Assembly: GCF_012650175.1 (NCBI RefSeq)
Contig: NZ_JAAILI010000016.1
Span: 1-44,309, forward strand
Source: Sphingomonas sp. S2M10
GTDB lineage: Bacteria; Pseudomonadota; Alphaproteobacteria; Sphingomonadales; Sphingomonadaceae
Reading direction: 5' to 3'
DNA length: 44,309 nt
Both the position numbers and the translations under genes were made by a program. This document shows, piece after piece, positions 7,961-15,447 of the stretch. The notes under the pieces are model-generated. The model searched no databases, had not been told where the DNA came from, and saw only the letters and a program-made list of their open reading frames with translations. Within the stretch, counting starts at the first letter, position 1. Each line of letters starts with the position of its first letter.

Positions 7961-8160
7961 GAGCGGTCGGGGCCGCCTACTGGCGGCCCTTCTCGCCGGC
8001 GAAGTTCCAGCTCGACCGCTTCGCGCATGAAGTCGGACTGGTTCTCACCATCCCGCAGCACGGCCTTGATCCGGCCGAGCGTCCCTTCCGGAAATCGCGC
8101 CATCGTCTTTTCCGCGTTAATCCGCGGGCGACCTGCCGTTCCTGATTTGCTAGTGGTCAT
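7957..8160 (-). CDS. Small ribbon-helix-helix-like regulator, 67 aa
   Basis: A basic 67-aa protein whose middle (RFPEGTLGRIKAVL, then NQSDFMREAVELELRRRE) has the beta-strand/helix/helix pattern of CopG/Arc-type ribbon-helix-helix DNA-binding proteins. It is convergent with ssb and overlaps its stop by 4 nt. Its promoter region (8161-8257) is shared with a divergent small gene and contains two direct repeats suited to a dimeric RHH repressor. No toxin gene follows it, so it is more likely a plasmid regulator than half of a toxin-antitoxin pair. Family assignment comes from pattern only. Confidence 0.6.
   Translation of the reverse strand: MTTSKSGTAGRPRINAEKTMARFPEGTLGRIKAVLRDGENQSDFMREAVELELRRREGPPVGGPDRS
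7970..7989 (+). terminator. Hairpin terminator after ssb
   Basis: A perfect 8-bp stem GGGCCGCC/GGCGGCCC with a 4-nt loop is followed by TTCTC. It begins 9 nt after the ssb stop and lies inside the 3' end of the convergent RHH gene. It could stop transcripts from either side. The T-run is poor. Confidence 0.45.
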
Positions 8161-8180
8161 CCCGAAGTACGCATATTGTT

Positions 8181-8218
8181 GATACCACCTATTGACGTGA
8201 TTTCAGATACCACTTATT
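8181..8218. promoter_or_regulatory. Direct-repeat operator candidate between divergent small genes
   Basis: GATACCACCTATT at 8181-8193 recurs as GATACCACTTATT at 8206-8218, 25 bp apart, in an AT-rich patch upstream of the RHH gene and of the divergent 63-aa gene. Spaced direct repeats are typical binding sites for RHH proteins, so autoregulation is likely (inference). Confidence 0.45.
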
Positions 8219-8257
8219 ACAGGATGCGCCTTTCATCAAGGCGACGGAGGCACTGCC

Positions 8258-8449
8258 ATGTGGGATAATCTGCTGACGATCGGACTATTCGTCCTGATTG
8301 GTTGGGCCGTCCTTCGGGGCGGTGGCGGCCGTAATCCGCGCATTTGGAGCGGCGACACGCCTGATGAGGAGGCGCGTCGCAACACGCGAACCGATTCCAA
8401 CTATCGCGGCTATGACCATTGGAACAACAATTCGGATCGGGGTTGGTAG
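8258..8449 (+). CDS. Small single-pass membrane protein, 63 aa
   Basis: A 63-aa product with one N-terminal hydrophobic segment (LLTIGLFVLIGWAVL, residues 5-19). A glycine linker and a hydrophilic tail rich in Asn, Arg and Asp follow. GGAGG lies 8 nt before the ATG. Its stop is 3 nt before the parA start, so it is the first gene of the par operon. I do not recognise the family. A membrane-anchored partner of the partition or transfer machinery is possible but unproven. Confidence 0.6.
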   Translation: MWDNLLTIGLFVLIGWAVLRGGGGRNPRIWSGDTPDEEARRNTRTDSNYRGYDHWNNNSDRGW

Positions 8450-8452
8450 GGC

Positions 8453-9193
8453 GTGAAGACCATTGCCATTAATGTGGAGAAGGGCGGCGCCGGCAAGACG
8501 ATGATCGCTTGTCACTTGGCGTGGGTGCTGGCTGATGCCGGGCATCGTGTGCTGTTCCTCGACCTTGACCGGCAGTGCAATGCAACCGATGCCCTCGCCG
8601 ACTTCGAGAGCCTTGGCACGTGTAAGCCGCTGTTCGAGCCGAACTATGTTCCGCCGACCAGCCTTCCCCGCCTCTCTATCTATTCGAACCGCATGGGCGG
8701 CGAATACGATGCCGACTATCCTCGCGCGCTGACTAACATTAATGCCAATTTTCCCGCGCTCGATTCTCATTTCGACTTTTGCGTCATCGATACGCCGCCC
8801 TCTTGGTCGTGGATCAACTATGCGGCGCTGCTGGTATGCAATCACTTGATTGTTCCCGTCGAGCTAGGACCGTTCGGGCCGGCAGCGACGAAGCAGGTTT
8901 CGGACTCGATTGCGACGGTGAACCAGCGCCGGAAGACGCCAATCCACGTCGTGGGGCTAGTTCCGAACCGAGTGCGTGCAAACGACACCCATCAAATGAA
9001 GATGCTTGCTGCGATCAAGGAGAAGATCGGGCGCAATCTGTTCACGAACTTTCTTCCCGAGCGTGCGCACTACAGCCAGGCGATGCAGGAGCATGTCCCG
9101 GTCTGGCGGTTCGACAAAGACGTTCGGACCTCTTTGCCGCCCATGCGCGCCTTCCTTGAGGAAGCCATGACCCGGATCGGGAGCCACAAATGA
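8453..9193 (+). CDS. parA: Plasmid partition ATPase ParA
   Basis: A 246-aa ParA/Soj-type ATPase. The deviant Walker A KGGAGKT is at residues 10-16, with FLDLDRQCNATDAL shortly after, and FCVIDTPPSW is the switch/Walker B region at about 105-115. It lacks an N-terminal DNA-binding extension, so it belongs to the short (type Ib-like or chromosomal-style) class. Regulation of the operon is probably done by another factor. The start is GTG at 8453, 3 nt after the preceding stop. It overlaps parB by 4 nt (ATGA), indicating coupled translation. It should move ParB-parS complexes over the nucleoid. Confidence 0.92.
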   Translation: MKTIAINVEKGGAGKTMIACHLAWVLADAGHRVLFLDLDRQCNATDALADFESLGTCKPLFEPNYVPPTSLPRLSIYSNRMGGEYDADYPRALTNINANFPALDSHFDFCVIDTPPSWSWINYAALLVCNHLIVPVELGPFGPAATKQVSDSIATVNQRRKTPIHVVGLVPNRVRANDTHQMKMLAAIKEKIGRNLFTNFLPERAHYSQAMQEHVPVWRFDKDVRTSLPPMRAFLEEAMTRIGSHK

Positions 9194-10191
9194 CAGATTT
9201 CTCCGGCTTTGATGTTTTCAGCGAGAAAGCGGCTGTTGCTGACGCCGATCGCGTCCAGCTTCTCGATCCCGAGCTGCTCTACCCCGATCCCGAGAACGTG
9301 CGGAGTGCGATCGACGAAGCGACGATCGATGAGATGGCCGAGACGATCAAGGAGCGGGGCCAGCTTCAACCGATCACCGTCGCGCCCAAGGATGAAGATG
9401 GGCGCTATCGGATCATGTTCGGCGAGCGGCGCTGGCGTGCGTGCCGGAAGCTGGGAATGCAGGTCCGCGCGATCGTCAGCAAGGCCGACGACATCGAACA
9501 GGTGCGCATCGATCAATTCATCGAGAACGATCAGCGCGAGGACTTGTCGACCGCCGACATGATCCGTTTCGTCACCGGCCAGGTAGCGAAGGGACGTTCG
9601 CTCGCCGAGCTGGCACGCGCGACAGGCCGCAACCGCACGTTGCTGACCCGCTATCAGGGGCTGGCAAAGGCTCCCGATTATGTCGCGGCGCTATTTGCGG
9701 ACATCTCGATGCGAAGTGCTGTCGCTTTGACCCAGGCTGCGAAGGCCGATGATGCGGCGACACGTGCGTTTGTTGCGAATACCGCCGCTGAGGACATGAC
9801 CGTGCTGGCGTGTGAGCGGTTCGCGCGCGAGATTGGCGGGAAGAAGTCCACATCAAAGCCCGAGGCGGCTCCAGTGGAGGGTGTCGCGCCCCCTACCCCT
9901 GCCCCCACGCCGGAACCGTCGACTGATAGCGAGCCGGATGCAACTTCTCTGGCACCGACGACGGACGAGATCAGGGACGACGAAGCCGAACGCGCGCTGG
10001 ATGAGACACCGGTTCCTGTTCTTTCCGCGCCGTCTCAAACGCCACCCCCCCGAGCAACGTCGAAACCGAAGGGTGGCAAGCCGCGCATCGAGCGCCCTAC
10101 GATCGAGCTTGAAGGCAAGCGCGCAATGGTGGTCGAGGCGCTGCTACATTTCGACGGTGAAGCAGAGCCCCGGATCGTTAGCTGGCGCTAA
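9190..10191 (+). CDS. parB: Plasmid partition protein ParB
   Basis: A 333-aa ParB/Spo0J-family CTP-dependent DNA clamp. The N-terminal ParB/sulfiredoxin-like domain carries the GERRWRA box at residues 78-84 and ENDQREDLS just after. The central helix-turn-helix (GRSLAELARATGRNRTLLTR) recognises parS. A long Pro/Ala/Glu-rich, low-complexity linker (about residues 210-295) separates this from a short C-terminal dimerization segment. It follows parA with a 4-nt overlap. A parS-like palindrome lies about 95 bp downstream, with further copies elsewhere in the window. Family assignment is secure. Confidence 0.92.
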   Translation: MTDFSGFDVFSEKAAVADADRVQLLDPELLYPDPENVRSAIDEATIDEMAETIKERGQLQPITVAPKDEDGRYRIMFGERRWRACRKLGMQVRAIVSKADDIEQVRIDQFIENDQREDLSTADMIRFVTGQVAKGRSLAELARATGRNRTLLTRYQGLAKAPDYVAALFADISMRSAVALTQAAKADDAATRAFVANTAAEDMTVLACERFAREIGGKKSTSKPEAAPVEGVAPPTPAPTPEPSTDSEPDATSLAPTTDEIRDDEAERALDETPVPVLSAPSQTPPPRATSKPKGGKPRIERPTIELEGKRAMVVEALLHFDGEAEPRIVSWR

Positions 10192-10286
10192 TCTCGCCGA
10201 GTGAACGGAGAGCGCCGGCAGTTGCCGCCCCTCGCTTCCAGGCTCAATCCTTCTTTCCGCGATTTCTCACTTGCAAGATGGATTGC

Positions 10287-10302
10287 TGTGCCACGTGGCA
10301 CA
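10287..10302. promoter_or_regulatory. parS-like palindrome, copy 1
   Basis: The perfect 16-bp palindrome TGTGCCACGTGGCACA lies 95 bp after parB. It shares length, outer TGT..ACA and central CACGTG with the canonical ParB site TGTTTCACGTGAAACA, differing only at two symmetrical positions in each arm. The same palindrome recurs at 12016, 29439 and 32944. Confidence 0.7.
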
Positions 10303-10336
10303 CGTGAAGGCAGATTTTAGTGGGGGATGTTTGATG

Positions 10337-10349
10337 GCAGGATAGGTGT
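10337..10349 (-). other. Candidate oriT nic region (RP4-like)
   Basis: Read on the minus strand, this is ACACCTATCCTGC. It matches the RP4/MOBP nic core CACCTATCCTG|C, which would place the cut between 10338 and 10337. It lies about 80 bp upstream of the MobC-like gene and 600 bp upstream of the relaxase, the normal place for oriT. The match is short but unusually exact. A nearby inverted repeat of the kind bound by TraJ is not obvious. Confidence 0.6.
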
Positions 10350-10429
10350 TGCGGCGTCTTGTGTATTACATTAGCCTTCGGGCTATGTCGATTGCGCCGC
10401 AGCCTGCATCCCCCACAAAGGACACAGCG

Positions 10430-10954
10430 ATGCTGACGGCGCGCGTCGATCGCGAGTTGCTGGCGGCGTTCGATGCAGTCGCCGAGGGGAGGGGAGGGCG
10501 GAGCGCTCTCCTCCGCACCGTCCTCCAGCAGTCATTGAAGCATGTCGCTGACGCGCCCCGGATCGCACCCAGGGCGGACAGCCCCAGCAATCGGGTCAAC
10601 CTTCGTTTCACCGACGTCGAAACCGCAGTCCTCGATCATCGGGCGGCGCAACGCGGTGTCGATCGGGCAGGGTGGATCAAGGCGCTTGTCCGTCGCCATC
10701 TTGCGCTCAAGGCAGGTGTCGACGACGGGCTGCGCGACGCGGTGGCGCCGATCCGGATGCAGCTCACGCGGATCGGGCGAAATCTAAATCAGGCCATGAA
10801 GGCCGGGAACGCTGCGATGATGGCCGATAGCGGCCTGCAAATCGATCGTGAGCTGCGCAGGATCGCCGACATGCGCGAAGAGATCAACGAGCAGATCGAG
10901 GCGCTGGCGGCTGCGCTGCGCGGCGAAACCGCCTTTTGGGAGGTGGCTGACTAA
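10430..10954 (+). CDS. mobC: MobC-like relaxosome accessory protein
   Basis: A 174-aa mobilization protein. The N-terminal LTARVDRELLAAFDAVAEGR looks like a ribbon-helix-helix segment. A second similar segment (VNLRFTDVETAVLDHRAAQR) follows. The C-terminal RIGRNLNQ at residues 114-121 is the hallmark of the MobC family. I start at ATG 10430, 7 nt behind AAAGGA. Longer forms beginning at 10346 or 10385 would run through the candidate oriT and lack a ribosome site. It overlaps the relaxase start by 1 nt (TAATG). It probably binds oriT and assists strand opening for the relaxase. Confidence 0.85.
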   Translation: MLTARVDRELLAAFDAVAEGRGGRSALLRTVLQQSLKHVADAPRIAPRADSPSNRVNLRFTDVETAVLDHRAAQRGVDRAGWIKALVRRHLALKAGVDDGLRDAVAPIRMQLTRIGRNLNQAMKAGNAAMMADSGLQIDRELRRIADMREEINEQIEALAAALRGETAFWEVAD

Positions 10955-12060
10955 TGTCGTTCGGGGATCGCGAGGACGAGCTGTGGGAGGCAATGAAGCC
11001 CAGCTTCAAGCCACGCCTCGTCAGCGATCCGAACATCAAATACGCCAAGCATCTGGTCAATCAGACCGGGCCTTTCGCTACAAGAGGGGCGCTAACGTCA
11101 CTTGGCCGCACTGATGTTCGGGCGACGCTTGCGCGCGTCGTGCGCCGAGCCCCGGAGGTGCTGGTCAAGGTTACGGGGCGGAAGAAGGGCGCGAAGCACC
11201 TTGCCGCGCATCTCGATTATATCGGCCGTCATGGCGACATTCCTCTTGAGACGCGCGACGGGGAACAGCTCGCGACGAAGGAGGATGCGCAGCGGATCGC
11301 GGATGAGTGGTCCGATTCCCTCTACTGGCGGCAAGGGACGTCCGTTTCAGCCGTCGCGATGGTGTTTTCGATGCCGGCAGGCACGGACCCTGAAACTGTG
11401 AAGCAGGCCGTGCGCGAAACCGCCGAGCGCATGATCGGCGATAATCACGATTATCTCATGGCGCTCCATACGGACACGCCGCGACCTCACGTGCATTTGA
11501 CCGTCCAGGCCGAGGGATTGAACCGCAAGCGGTTCGACCCACGCCGCGAGGATCTGTTTCGATTTCGCGAGGCGTTTGCCGAGGCGCTGCGCAGCCGGGG
11601 CGTCGAGGCCGAGGCAACGCCTCGTTACAGCCGAGGCCAGGGGAGGGCGGGGACCAGCATGGCGCTGACACAGCTTCGCTCCCGCATACGCAGCGGCGCA
11701 TCCCGTCAGCCGACCGAAACAGATCTTCGTCAGGCCCGTGAGGCGATGCAGATCGCACTTGGCAATGCCGAGCAGCCCGCATTCGTGTCGAAGACCCGCG
11801 CGCGCTGGCAGGACACGAGGCGCCGCTATGAGGCTGCGGCCGATCGGCTCGACCGCAGCGCCGATCACGAGGATCGCAAGCTCGCCGGCGATGTCCGAAC
11901 ATTCCTCCAAGAGCGGGCCAACATCGAGACGGTCCCCGATCGGATGCTACGGGATGCCGAAGCGCGGGTCATAGCGGCGCGACAGCCAGCGCGGACCGAT
12001 CCTTCGCTTGAACCGGGTGTGCCACGTGGCACACCTCCACCTCCGGCAAGACGTCGCTGA
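10954..12060 (+). CDS. MOBP-type relaxase
   Basis: A 368-aa relaxase/mobilization nuclease. The three-histidine metal motif HTDTPRPHVHL is at residues 172-182 (H172, H179, H181), and HLDYI at about 86-90 is an N-terminal motif that may carry the catalytic tyrosine (Y89). It nicks oriT and pilots the strand into the recipient. Only a nuclease domain and a basic tail are present, with no helicase or primase, so it depends on host functions and a helper mating system. The 3' end encodes GVPRGTPP from a parS-like palindrome embedded in the coding sequence. The MOBP class is inferred from the nic-like site and motif style. Confidence 0.88.
   Translation: MSFGDREDELWEAMKPSFKPRLVSDPNIKYAKHLVNQTGPFATRGALTSLGRTDVRATLARVVRRAPEVLVKVTGRKKGAKHLAAHLDYIGRHGDIPLETRDGEQLATKEDAQRIADEWSDSLYWRQGTSVSAVAMVFSMPAGTDPETVKQAVRETAERMIGDNHDYLMALHTDTPRPHVHLTVQAEGLNRKRFDPRREDLFRFREAFAEALRSRGVEAEATPRYSRGQGRAGTSMALTQLRSRIRSGASRQPTETDLRQAREAMQIALGNAEQPAFVSKTRARWQDTRRRYEAAADRLDRSADHEDRKLAGDVRTFLQERANIETVPDRMLRDAEARVIAARQPARTDPSLEPGVPRGTPPPPARRR
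12016..12035. promoter_or_regulatory. parS-like palindrome, copy 2 (inside the relaxase gene)
   Basis: The perfect 20-bp palindrome GGTGTGCCACGTGGCACACC lies in the last 45 bp of the relaxase coding sequence. It is the extended form of copy 1 and is read through as V-P-R-G-T-P. Confidence 0.7.
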
Positions 12061-12062
12061 CA

Positions 12063-12497
12063 ATGCGCCATCAACTCACAGGAAATGTCGGCCTCTACCA
12101 TGTCGCGCGCGAGCTATCCCGGCGGGGTTGGCATGTGATGCCGACGGTCAGAAATGCGCGTGGAGCCGATCTCTACGCCGCAAGCGATGACGAGGCGCGC
12201 GTACTGCCGATCCAGTCGAAAGCGCTGTCGAAGCGGGCGCCGGTGCCCCTTGGCGGATCGCTCGACCGACTTTGCTCGCACTGGTGGGTCGTCACCATCA
12301 ATGCAAACACTGCCTCGCCTACATGCTTCGTGCTGACGTTGGATGAAGTGAAGGCCGCAGCCCATCGTGGCGTCAACCAGGCCGGCACTGCCTCATACTG
12401 GCTCCAGCCCAAGTCCTACGCGCTTGAAGAATATCGCGAGGCGTGGGATCGGCTTGGATCACCAGACGCACTGAGCGAACCCGCTAGTTCTTATTGA
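12063..12497 (+). CDS. PD-(D/E)XK nuclease-like protein, 144 aa
   Basis: A 144-aa protein starting 2 nt after the relaxase stop. The segment NVGLYHVARELSRRGW, then ARGADLYAASD (D36) and VLPIQSKAL (Q51, K53) follows the alpha/beta-core pattern of PD-(D/E)XK nuclease-like proteins, in which QxK is a common variant. The C-terminal half (SHWWVVTINAN, then CFVLTLDEVKAA) also fits such 'VRR-like' proteins. It may process DNA ends during transfer or act in defence. Function is not established. Its 3' end overlaps the convergent GIY-YIG gene by 14 bp. Confidence 0.6.
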   Translation: MRHQLTGNVGLYHVARELSRRGWHVMPTVRNARGADLYAASDDEARVLPIQSKALSKRAPVPLGGSLDRLCSHWWVVTINANTASPTCFVLTLDEVKAAAHRGVNQAGTASYWLQPKSYALEEYREAWDRLGSPDALSEPASSY

Positions 12498-13086
12498 GGC
12501 CCATTTCCCTGCTCTGAAGCTTTGCTTTCCAAAGGGCCTCCACGCGGATGATCTCGTCAACCGTTAAGCCCGACCCGCAGACCTCCAGAATGGATACTTG
12601 GTAGTCCGAGAGCTCGCGACTTTTCAGCCCGATGTTGCCACCGTGGCCATCGCGCGCGTAGCCTGTCCAGCGGCCGAGAAAGCCATCCTCACCATAGGCG
12701 GAGCCTACATATTGCTCTTTGGTGCGGGGGCAGGTCAGAAGGTAGATCCCGCGCGCGGCCCTGAGCGCGGCGAGCCAGTTCGACGGCAGCGCCTCGATCG
12801 CCGAGAGGTTCGCGATGAAGGCCGTGTAGCCCGGGAAAGCCTCTTCCTGAAAGATGCGGGTGACTTCCAAAATGGGCTTCGGCTTCTCTTGTGCCCTTTG
12901 AACCCAGGCCCGCGTTCCCGGCCCCCAATCGATATAGACGCGACCCGCGTCCTCCATAGAGACGCCCACTACGTGTAGCGGCTCGCAATGATGATCGCCC
13001 GGAACTGCAATATAGGGCGGTTTTCGGCTCGCATTGCGTGAGACGGATCGATGCGGGGAACGCACGCTCCGTGAGACAGAAACCAC
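12484..13086 (-). CDS. GIY-YIG nuclease, probably 5'-truncated
   Basis: The C-terminal half is a GIY-YIG domain: GIYLLTC (G113-Y115), EQYVGSA (YVG 126-128), catalytic-type R139 in FLGRW, E183, and a final NKN. Homologues I know carry a longer N-terminal domain. Here the first roughly 25 residues (SRSVRSPHRSVSRNAS) look like random, basic sequence, and the homologous part seems to begin near PPYIAVPG. The break lies at about 13.0 kb, just before the sulfur island, so the 5' end was probably removed by a rearrangement there. The catalytic domain itself appears intact; whether it is expressed is unknown. Confidence 0.65.
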   Translation of the reverse strand: MVSVSRSVRSPHRSVSRNASRKPPYIAVPGDHHCEPLHVVGVSMEDAGRVYIDWGPGTRAWVQRAQEKPKPILEVTRIFQEEAFPGYTAFIANLSAIEALPSNWLAALRAARGIYLLTCPRTKEQYVGSAYGEDGFLGRWTGYARDGHGGNIGLKSRELSDYQVSILEVCGSGLTVDEIIRVEALWKAKLQSREMGLNKN

Positions 13087-13206
13087 ATTCGGTGCGACCG
13101 ACGCGCAATGCTGATCCGTTGGCTTACGGACGGCAAAAAGCGGTGGTTAGCGCCCGGGCAGCTTTCCGAGCCGGCATGGTCGAATACCGCCGCCCTCCCT
13201 CCGAGG

Positions 13207-13230
13207 GTCATAACCGTTCGGTTCTGACAC
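13207..13230. repeat. Palindrome bracketing the sulfur island, left copy
   Basis: The arms GTCATAACCG and CGGTTCTGAC surround a central TT. Over 24 bp it differs at only two positions from the palindrome at 22235-22258. It lies 33 bp outside the last gene of the sulfur operon. The form (imperfect inverted repeat with a two-base centre) resembles a serine-recombinase crossover site. Confidence 0.55.
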
Positions 13231-13262
13231 TTGAAACAGCAGCTGCCCTAGCGCGGACTGAG

Positions 13263-14153
13263 CTATGAAGCACCAGGTCCAAACCGGTTCAGAGGCACCT
13301 TGAGAAACGCCGTCCCACACTTGTCCGCATCCGGCAGCCGGCCGCCACGTATGTTCACCTGAAGCGCGGCGAGCATCAGGTCGGGTAGTGGGAGCGATGC
13401 GTCGCGTTTCTCGCGGGTCGCGACGAACTCGGCTTCGTCGATGCCATCGTGAACATGGATGTTGTCGCGACGCTGATCGGCGACGGTCGAGCGACCAAGT
13501 ACGTCCCTGCCATCCTTGCCATAGTCATGCCCAACATAGGTTGCGGTTTCGGGTGGCAGATCGAGGATGGCGCGGATCGAGCACCACAGCGAATGAGCAT
13601 CACCACCCGGGAAGTCCGCTCGGCTTGTGCCACTATCGGGAACCATCAGCGTATCGTGAACGAACGCGGCGTCACCGACGACATAAGTGATCGAGGCAAG
13701 CGTATGGCCCGGCGACAGCATGACATGAGCATCGAGCGTGCCGATCCGGAAACGCTCGCCATCCGCAAACAACCGGTCCCACTGGCTGCCGTCGACGGCG
13801 AGATCGGGCAGGCAGTAGATGTCCCGCCACAGCTTTTGCACTTCCACGACCTTGTTGCCGATCGCGGTTTTGCCACCGGTCTTGCCGGTGAGGTACGGAA
13901 CGGCTGAAAAATGATCGGCGTGTGGGTGGGTGTCGAGCACCCATTCGACGGTTAGCCCCTTTTCGCGCACATAGTCGAGGATAAGATCCGCGTTTCGGGT
14001 CGCGGTCGCACCAGCGCGCGGGTCAAAATCCAGAACTGGATCGATGATCGCAGCCGTCTTCGTAGTGTCGTCGACGACAACATATTGGAAGCTACCAGTG
14101 CGCTCATCATGGAGCGACGCAACGGTCATACCATCGTGCTTATACTCGATCAT
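13263..14153 (-). CDS. MBL-fold persulfide dioxygenase-like protein (second copy)
   Basis: A 296-aa metallo-beta-lactamase-fold protein of the ETHE1/Blh group, which oxidizes glutathione persulfide to sulfite. The metal motif DTHPHADH is at residues 74-81 (H76, H78, D80, H81), H150 lies in LSPGHT and D167 in FVHDT. The conserved RADFPGGDA loop follows. It is paralogous to the enzyme at 19576 but diverged: VHDT replaces the usual TGDT. It is the last gene of the island's minus-strand operon. The two copies at the ends of one operon may differ in substrate (inference). Confidence 0.85.
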   Translation of the reverse strand: MIEYKHDGMTVASLHDERTGSFQYVVVDDTTKTAAIIDPVLDFDPRAGATATRNADLILDYVREKGLTVEWVLDTHPHADHFSAVPYLTGKTGGKTAIGNKVVEVQKLWRDIYCLPDLAVDGSQWDRLFADGERFRIGTLDAHVMLSPGHTLASITYVVGDAAFVHDTLMVPDSGTSRADFPGGDAHSLWCSIRAILDLPPETATYVGHDYGKDGRDVLGRSTVADQRRDNIHVHDGIDEAEFVATREKRDASLPLPDLMLAALQVNIRGGRLPDADKCGTAFLKVPLNRFGPGAS

Positions 14154-14173
14154 GTTTTCATCCTCTCGCTCTG

Positions 14174-14821
14174 TTAGCTTTCTGCCCGCGCCCGCGCGAA
14201 CAACCGCTCGAAATCACCCGGATCGATCGCGCCCATCACCAGCATGCGTCCGGCAAGAAAGCCCGGGGTGCCGGCCAAGCCGATCGAATAGGCCTCTTGG
14301 CCGTTCGCACGCAGGCGCGCCGCGACAGCCTGTGCATGCGAAGCAAGCCACGTCGTTGCGCTCAGCCAGTCACCGCCAGCGCCGATTACGACGTCCCGCA
14401 GCATGTCGTCGTCAATCGTACGGTTGTCGGCCATCAGCTGGCGATGGACGACCGGGTAGATGCCCTGTTCGGCACAGCTGAGCGCAACGCTCGCGGCACG
14501 TTCAGACGGTGGACCGAAGATCGGCCAATCCTTGTAGATGACCCTAATTTTGCCATCGCGTCGCACGGCCTCTTCCAACGCGGGGAAGGCGTGACGGCAG
14601 GCCGGGCAACGATAATCGGTGAAAACGGCAAGCCGCAACGTCGCGTCGGCAGGACCGTGCTCAGGCGAACTGCCGCCTGTCAGGATCAGGTCGGCGGTCG
14701 GACCAACGTCACGCCCAATCGGGGCGGTGCGCCGCAGCACCTGTCCGACCGCCCAGCCCCCCACGACTACAGCGCCGAGCCCGACCGCCTGCCTCCGACT
14801 GAGTGGCCCCGGCACGCTCAA
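14174..14821 (-). CDS. DsbA-family thioredoxin-fold protein with CPAC motif
   Basis: A 215-aa secreted thiol-disulfide protein. SRRQAVGLGAVVVGG near the N-terminus looks like a Tat-type or membrane-anchor signal. The thioredoxin fold follows with the active site FTDYRCPACRHAFP (C72, C75) and the cis-proline loop GLAGTPGF. CPAC is unusual compared with the CPHC/CPYC of classical DsbA. It overlaps the preceding dsbA-like gene by 4 nt. In this setting it probably handles sulfane sulfur or keeps periplasmic thiols in a defined state (inference). Confidence 0.8.
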   Translation of the reverse strand: MSVPGPLSRRQAVGLGAVVVGGWAVGQVLRRTAPIGRDVGPTADLILTGGSSPEHGPADATLRLAVFTDYRCPACRHAFPALEEAVRRDGKIRVIYKDWPIFGPPSERAASVALSCAEQGIYPVVHRQLMADNRTIDDDMLRDVVIGAGGDWLSATTWLASHAQAVAARLRANGQEAYSIGLAGTPGFLAGRMLVMGAIDPGDFERLFARARAES

Positions 14822-15447
14822 CGCCCTCCGGGCTTGCTGCGCGCCGTGGCGACGAGGCGGCGGAGCGCCGGCAGATCGACCGCGCCGGCCACGACCTGCG
14901 AGCCGACGATCAGCGCCGGCGTCCCATTGAACCCGATCGCTTCGGCAATCGCATTGGTGCGTGCGAGCAGCGCATCGATTTCCGCGCCACGCGTCTTCAG
15001 GTCACGTTGCAGACGCGGCCAATCCACCTTGGCTTTCACAGCAGCTGCCCTGATACCGGCGCTGTCGAGCCGCGCCGGCGAGGCAAGCAGCGCTCCATGG
15101 AAGGCGGCATGCCTGCCCTGCCACTGGCTCGCGACGGCCGCCCGGGACGCCTCACGGGAGGCGGGTCCGAATATTGGCCAATCCCGATACACGATCCGGA
15201 CCTTCGGGTCGGAGCGAAGCAGCGCGTTCAGCACCGGCTCCATGCGACGGCAATAGGGGCAGTTGTAGTCGAAGAACTCGACAACGGTGACGTCATAGGC
15301 GGTGCCGGCCCGCTTGGGGGCTACGGGATCGTCGACGACTGCCTTGCGCGACAAATCAGGCTGCTGCTGCCCGACCGCAGGTGTCATCGGCACGGCGAAA
15401 GCAAGCGCGGCTAGAGCGCCGCGAAAGAGAAGGTTGCGGCGGTTCAT
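14818..15447 (-). CDS. DsbA-family thioredoxin-fold protein with CPYC motif
   Basis: A 209-aa protein with a signal peptide (MNRRNLLFRGALAALAFAVP, cleavage near VGQ) and the active site FFDYNCPYCRRMEP (C63, C66). FNGTPALIVG is the cis-proline region. It is related to the adjacent CPAC protein: both contain the DWPIFGP segment, so the pair probably arose by duplication. It sits between the TlpA-like gene and the CPAC gene with 4-nt overlaps on both sides. A periplasmic role in the sulfur island is inferred from context. Confidence 0.82.
   Translation of the reverse strand: MNRRNLLFRGALAALAFAVPMTPAVGQQQPDLSRKAVVDDPVAPKRAGTAYDVTVVEFFDYNCPYCRRMEPVLNALLRSDPKVRIVYRDWPIFGPASREASRAAVASQWQGRHAAFHGALLASPARLDSAGIRAAAVKAKVDWPRLQRDLKTRGAEIDALLARTNAIAEAIGFNGTPALIVGSQVVAGAVDLPALRRLVATARSKPGGR

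Noticed and set aside
8285..8845. 186-aa minus-strand open frame
   Set aside because: Antisense to the 63-aa gene and parA.
14297..15256. 319-aa plus-strand open frame
   Set aside because: Antisense to the two DsbA-like genes; no family resemblance.
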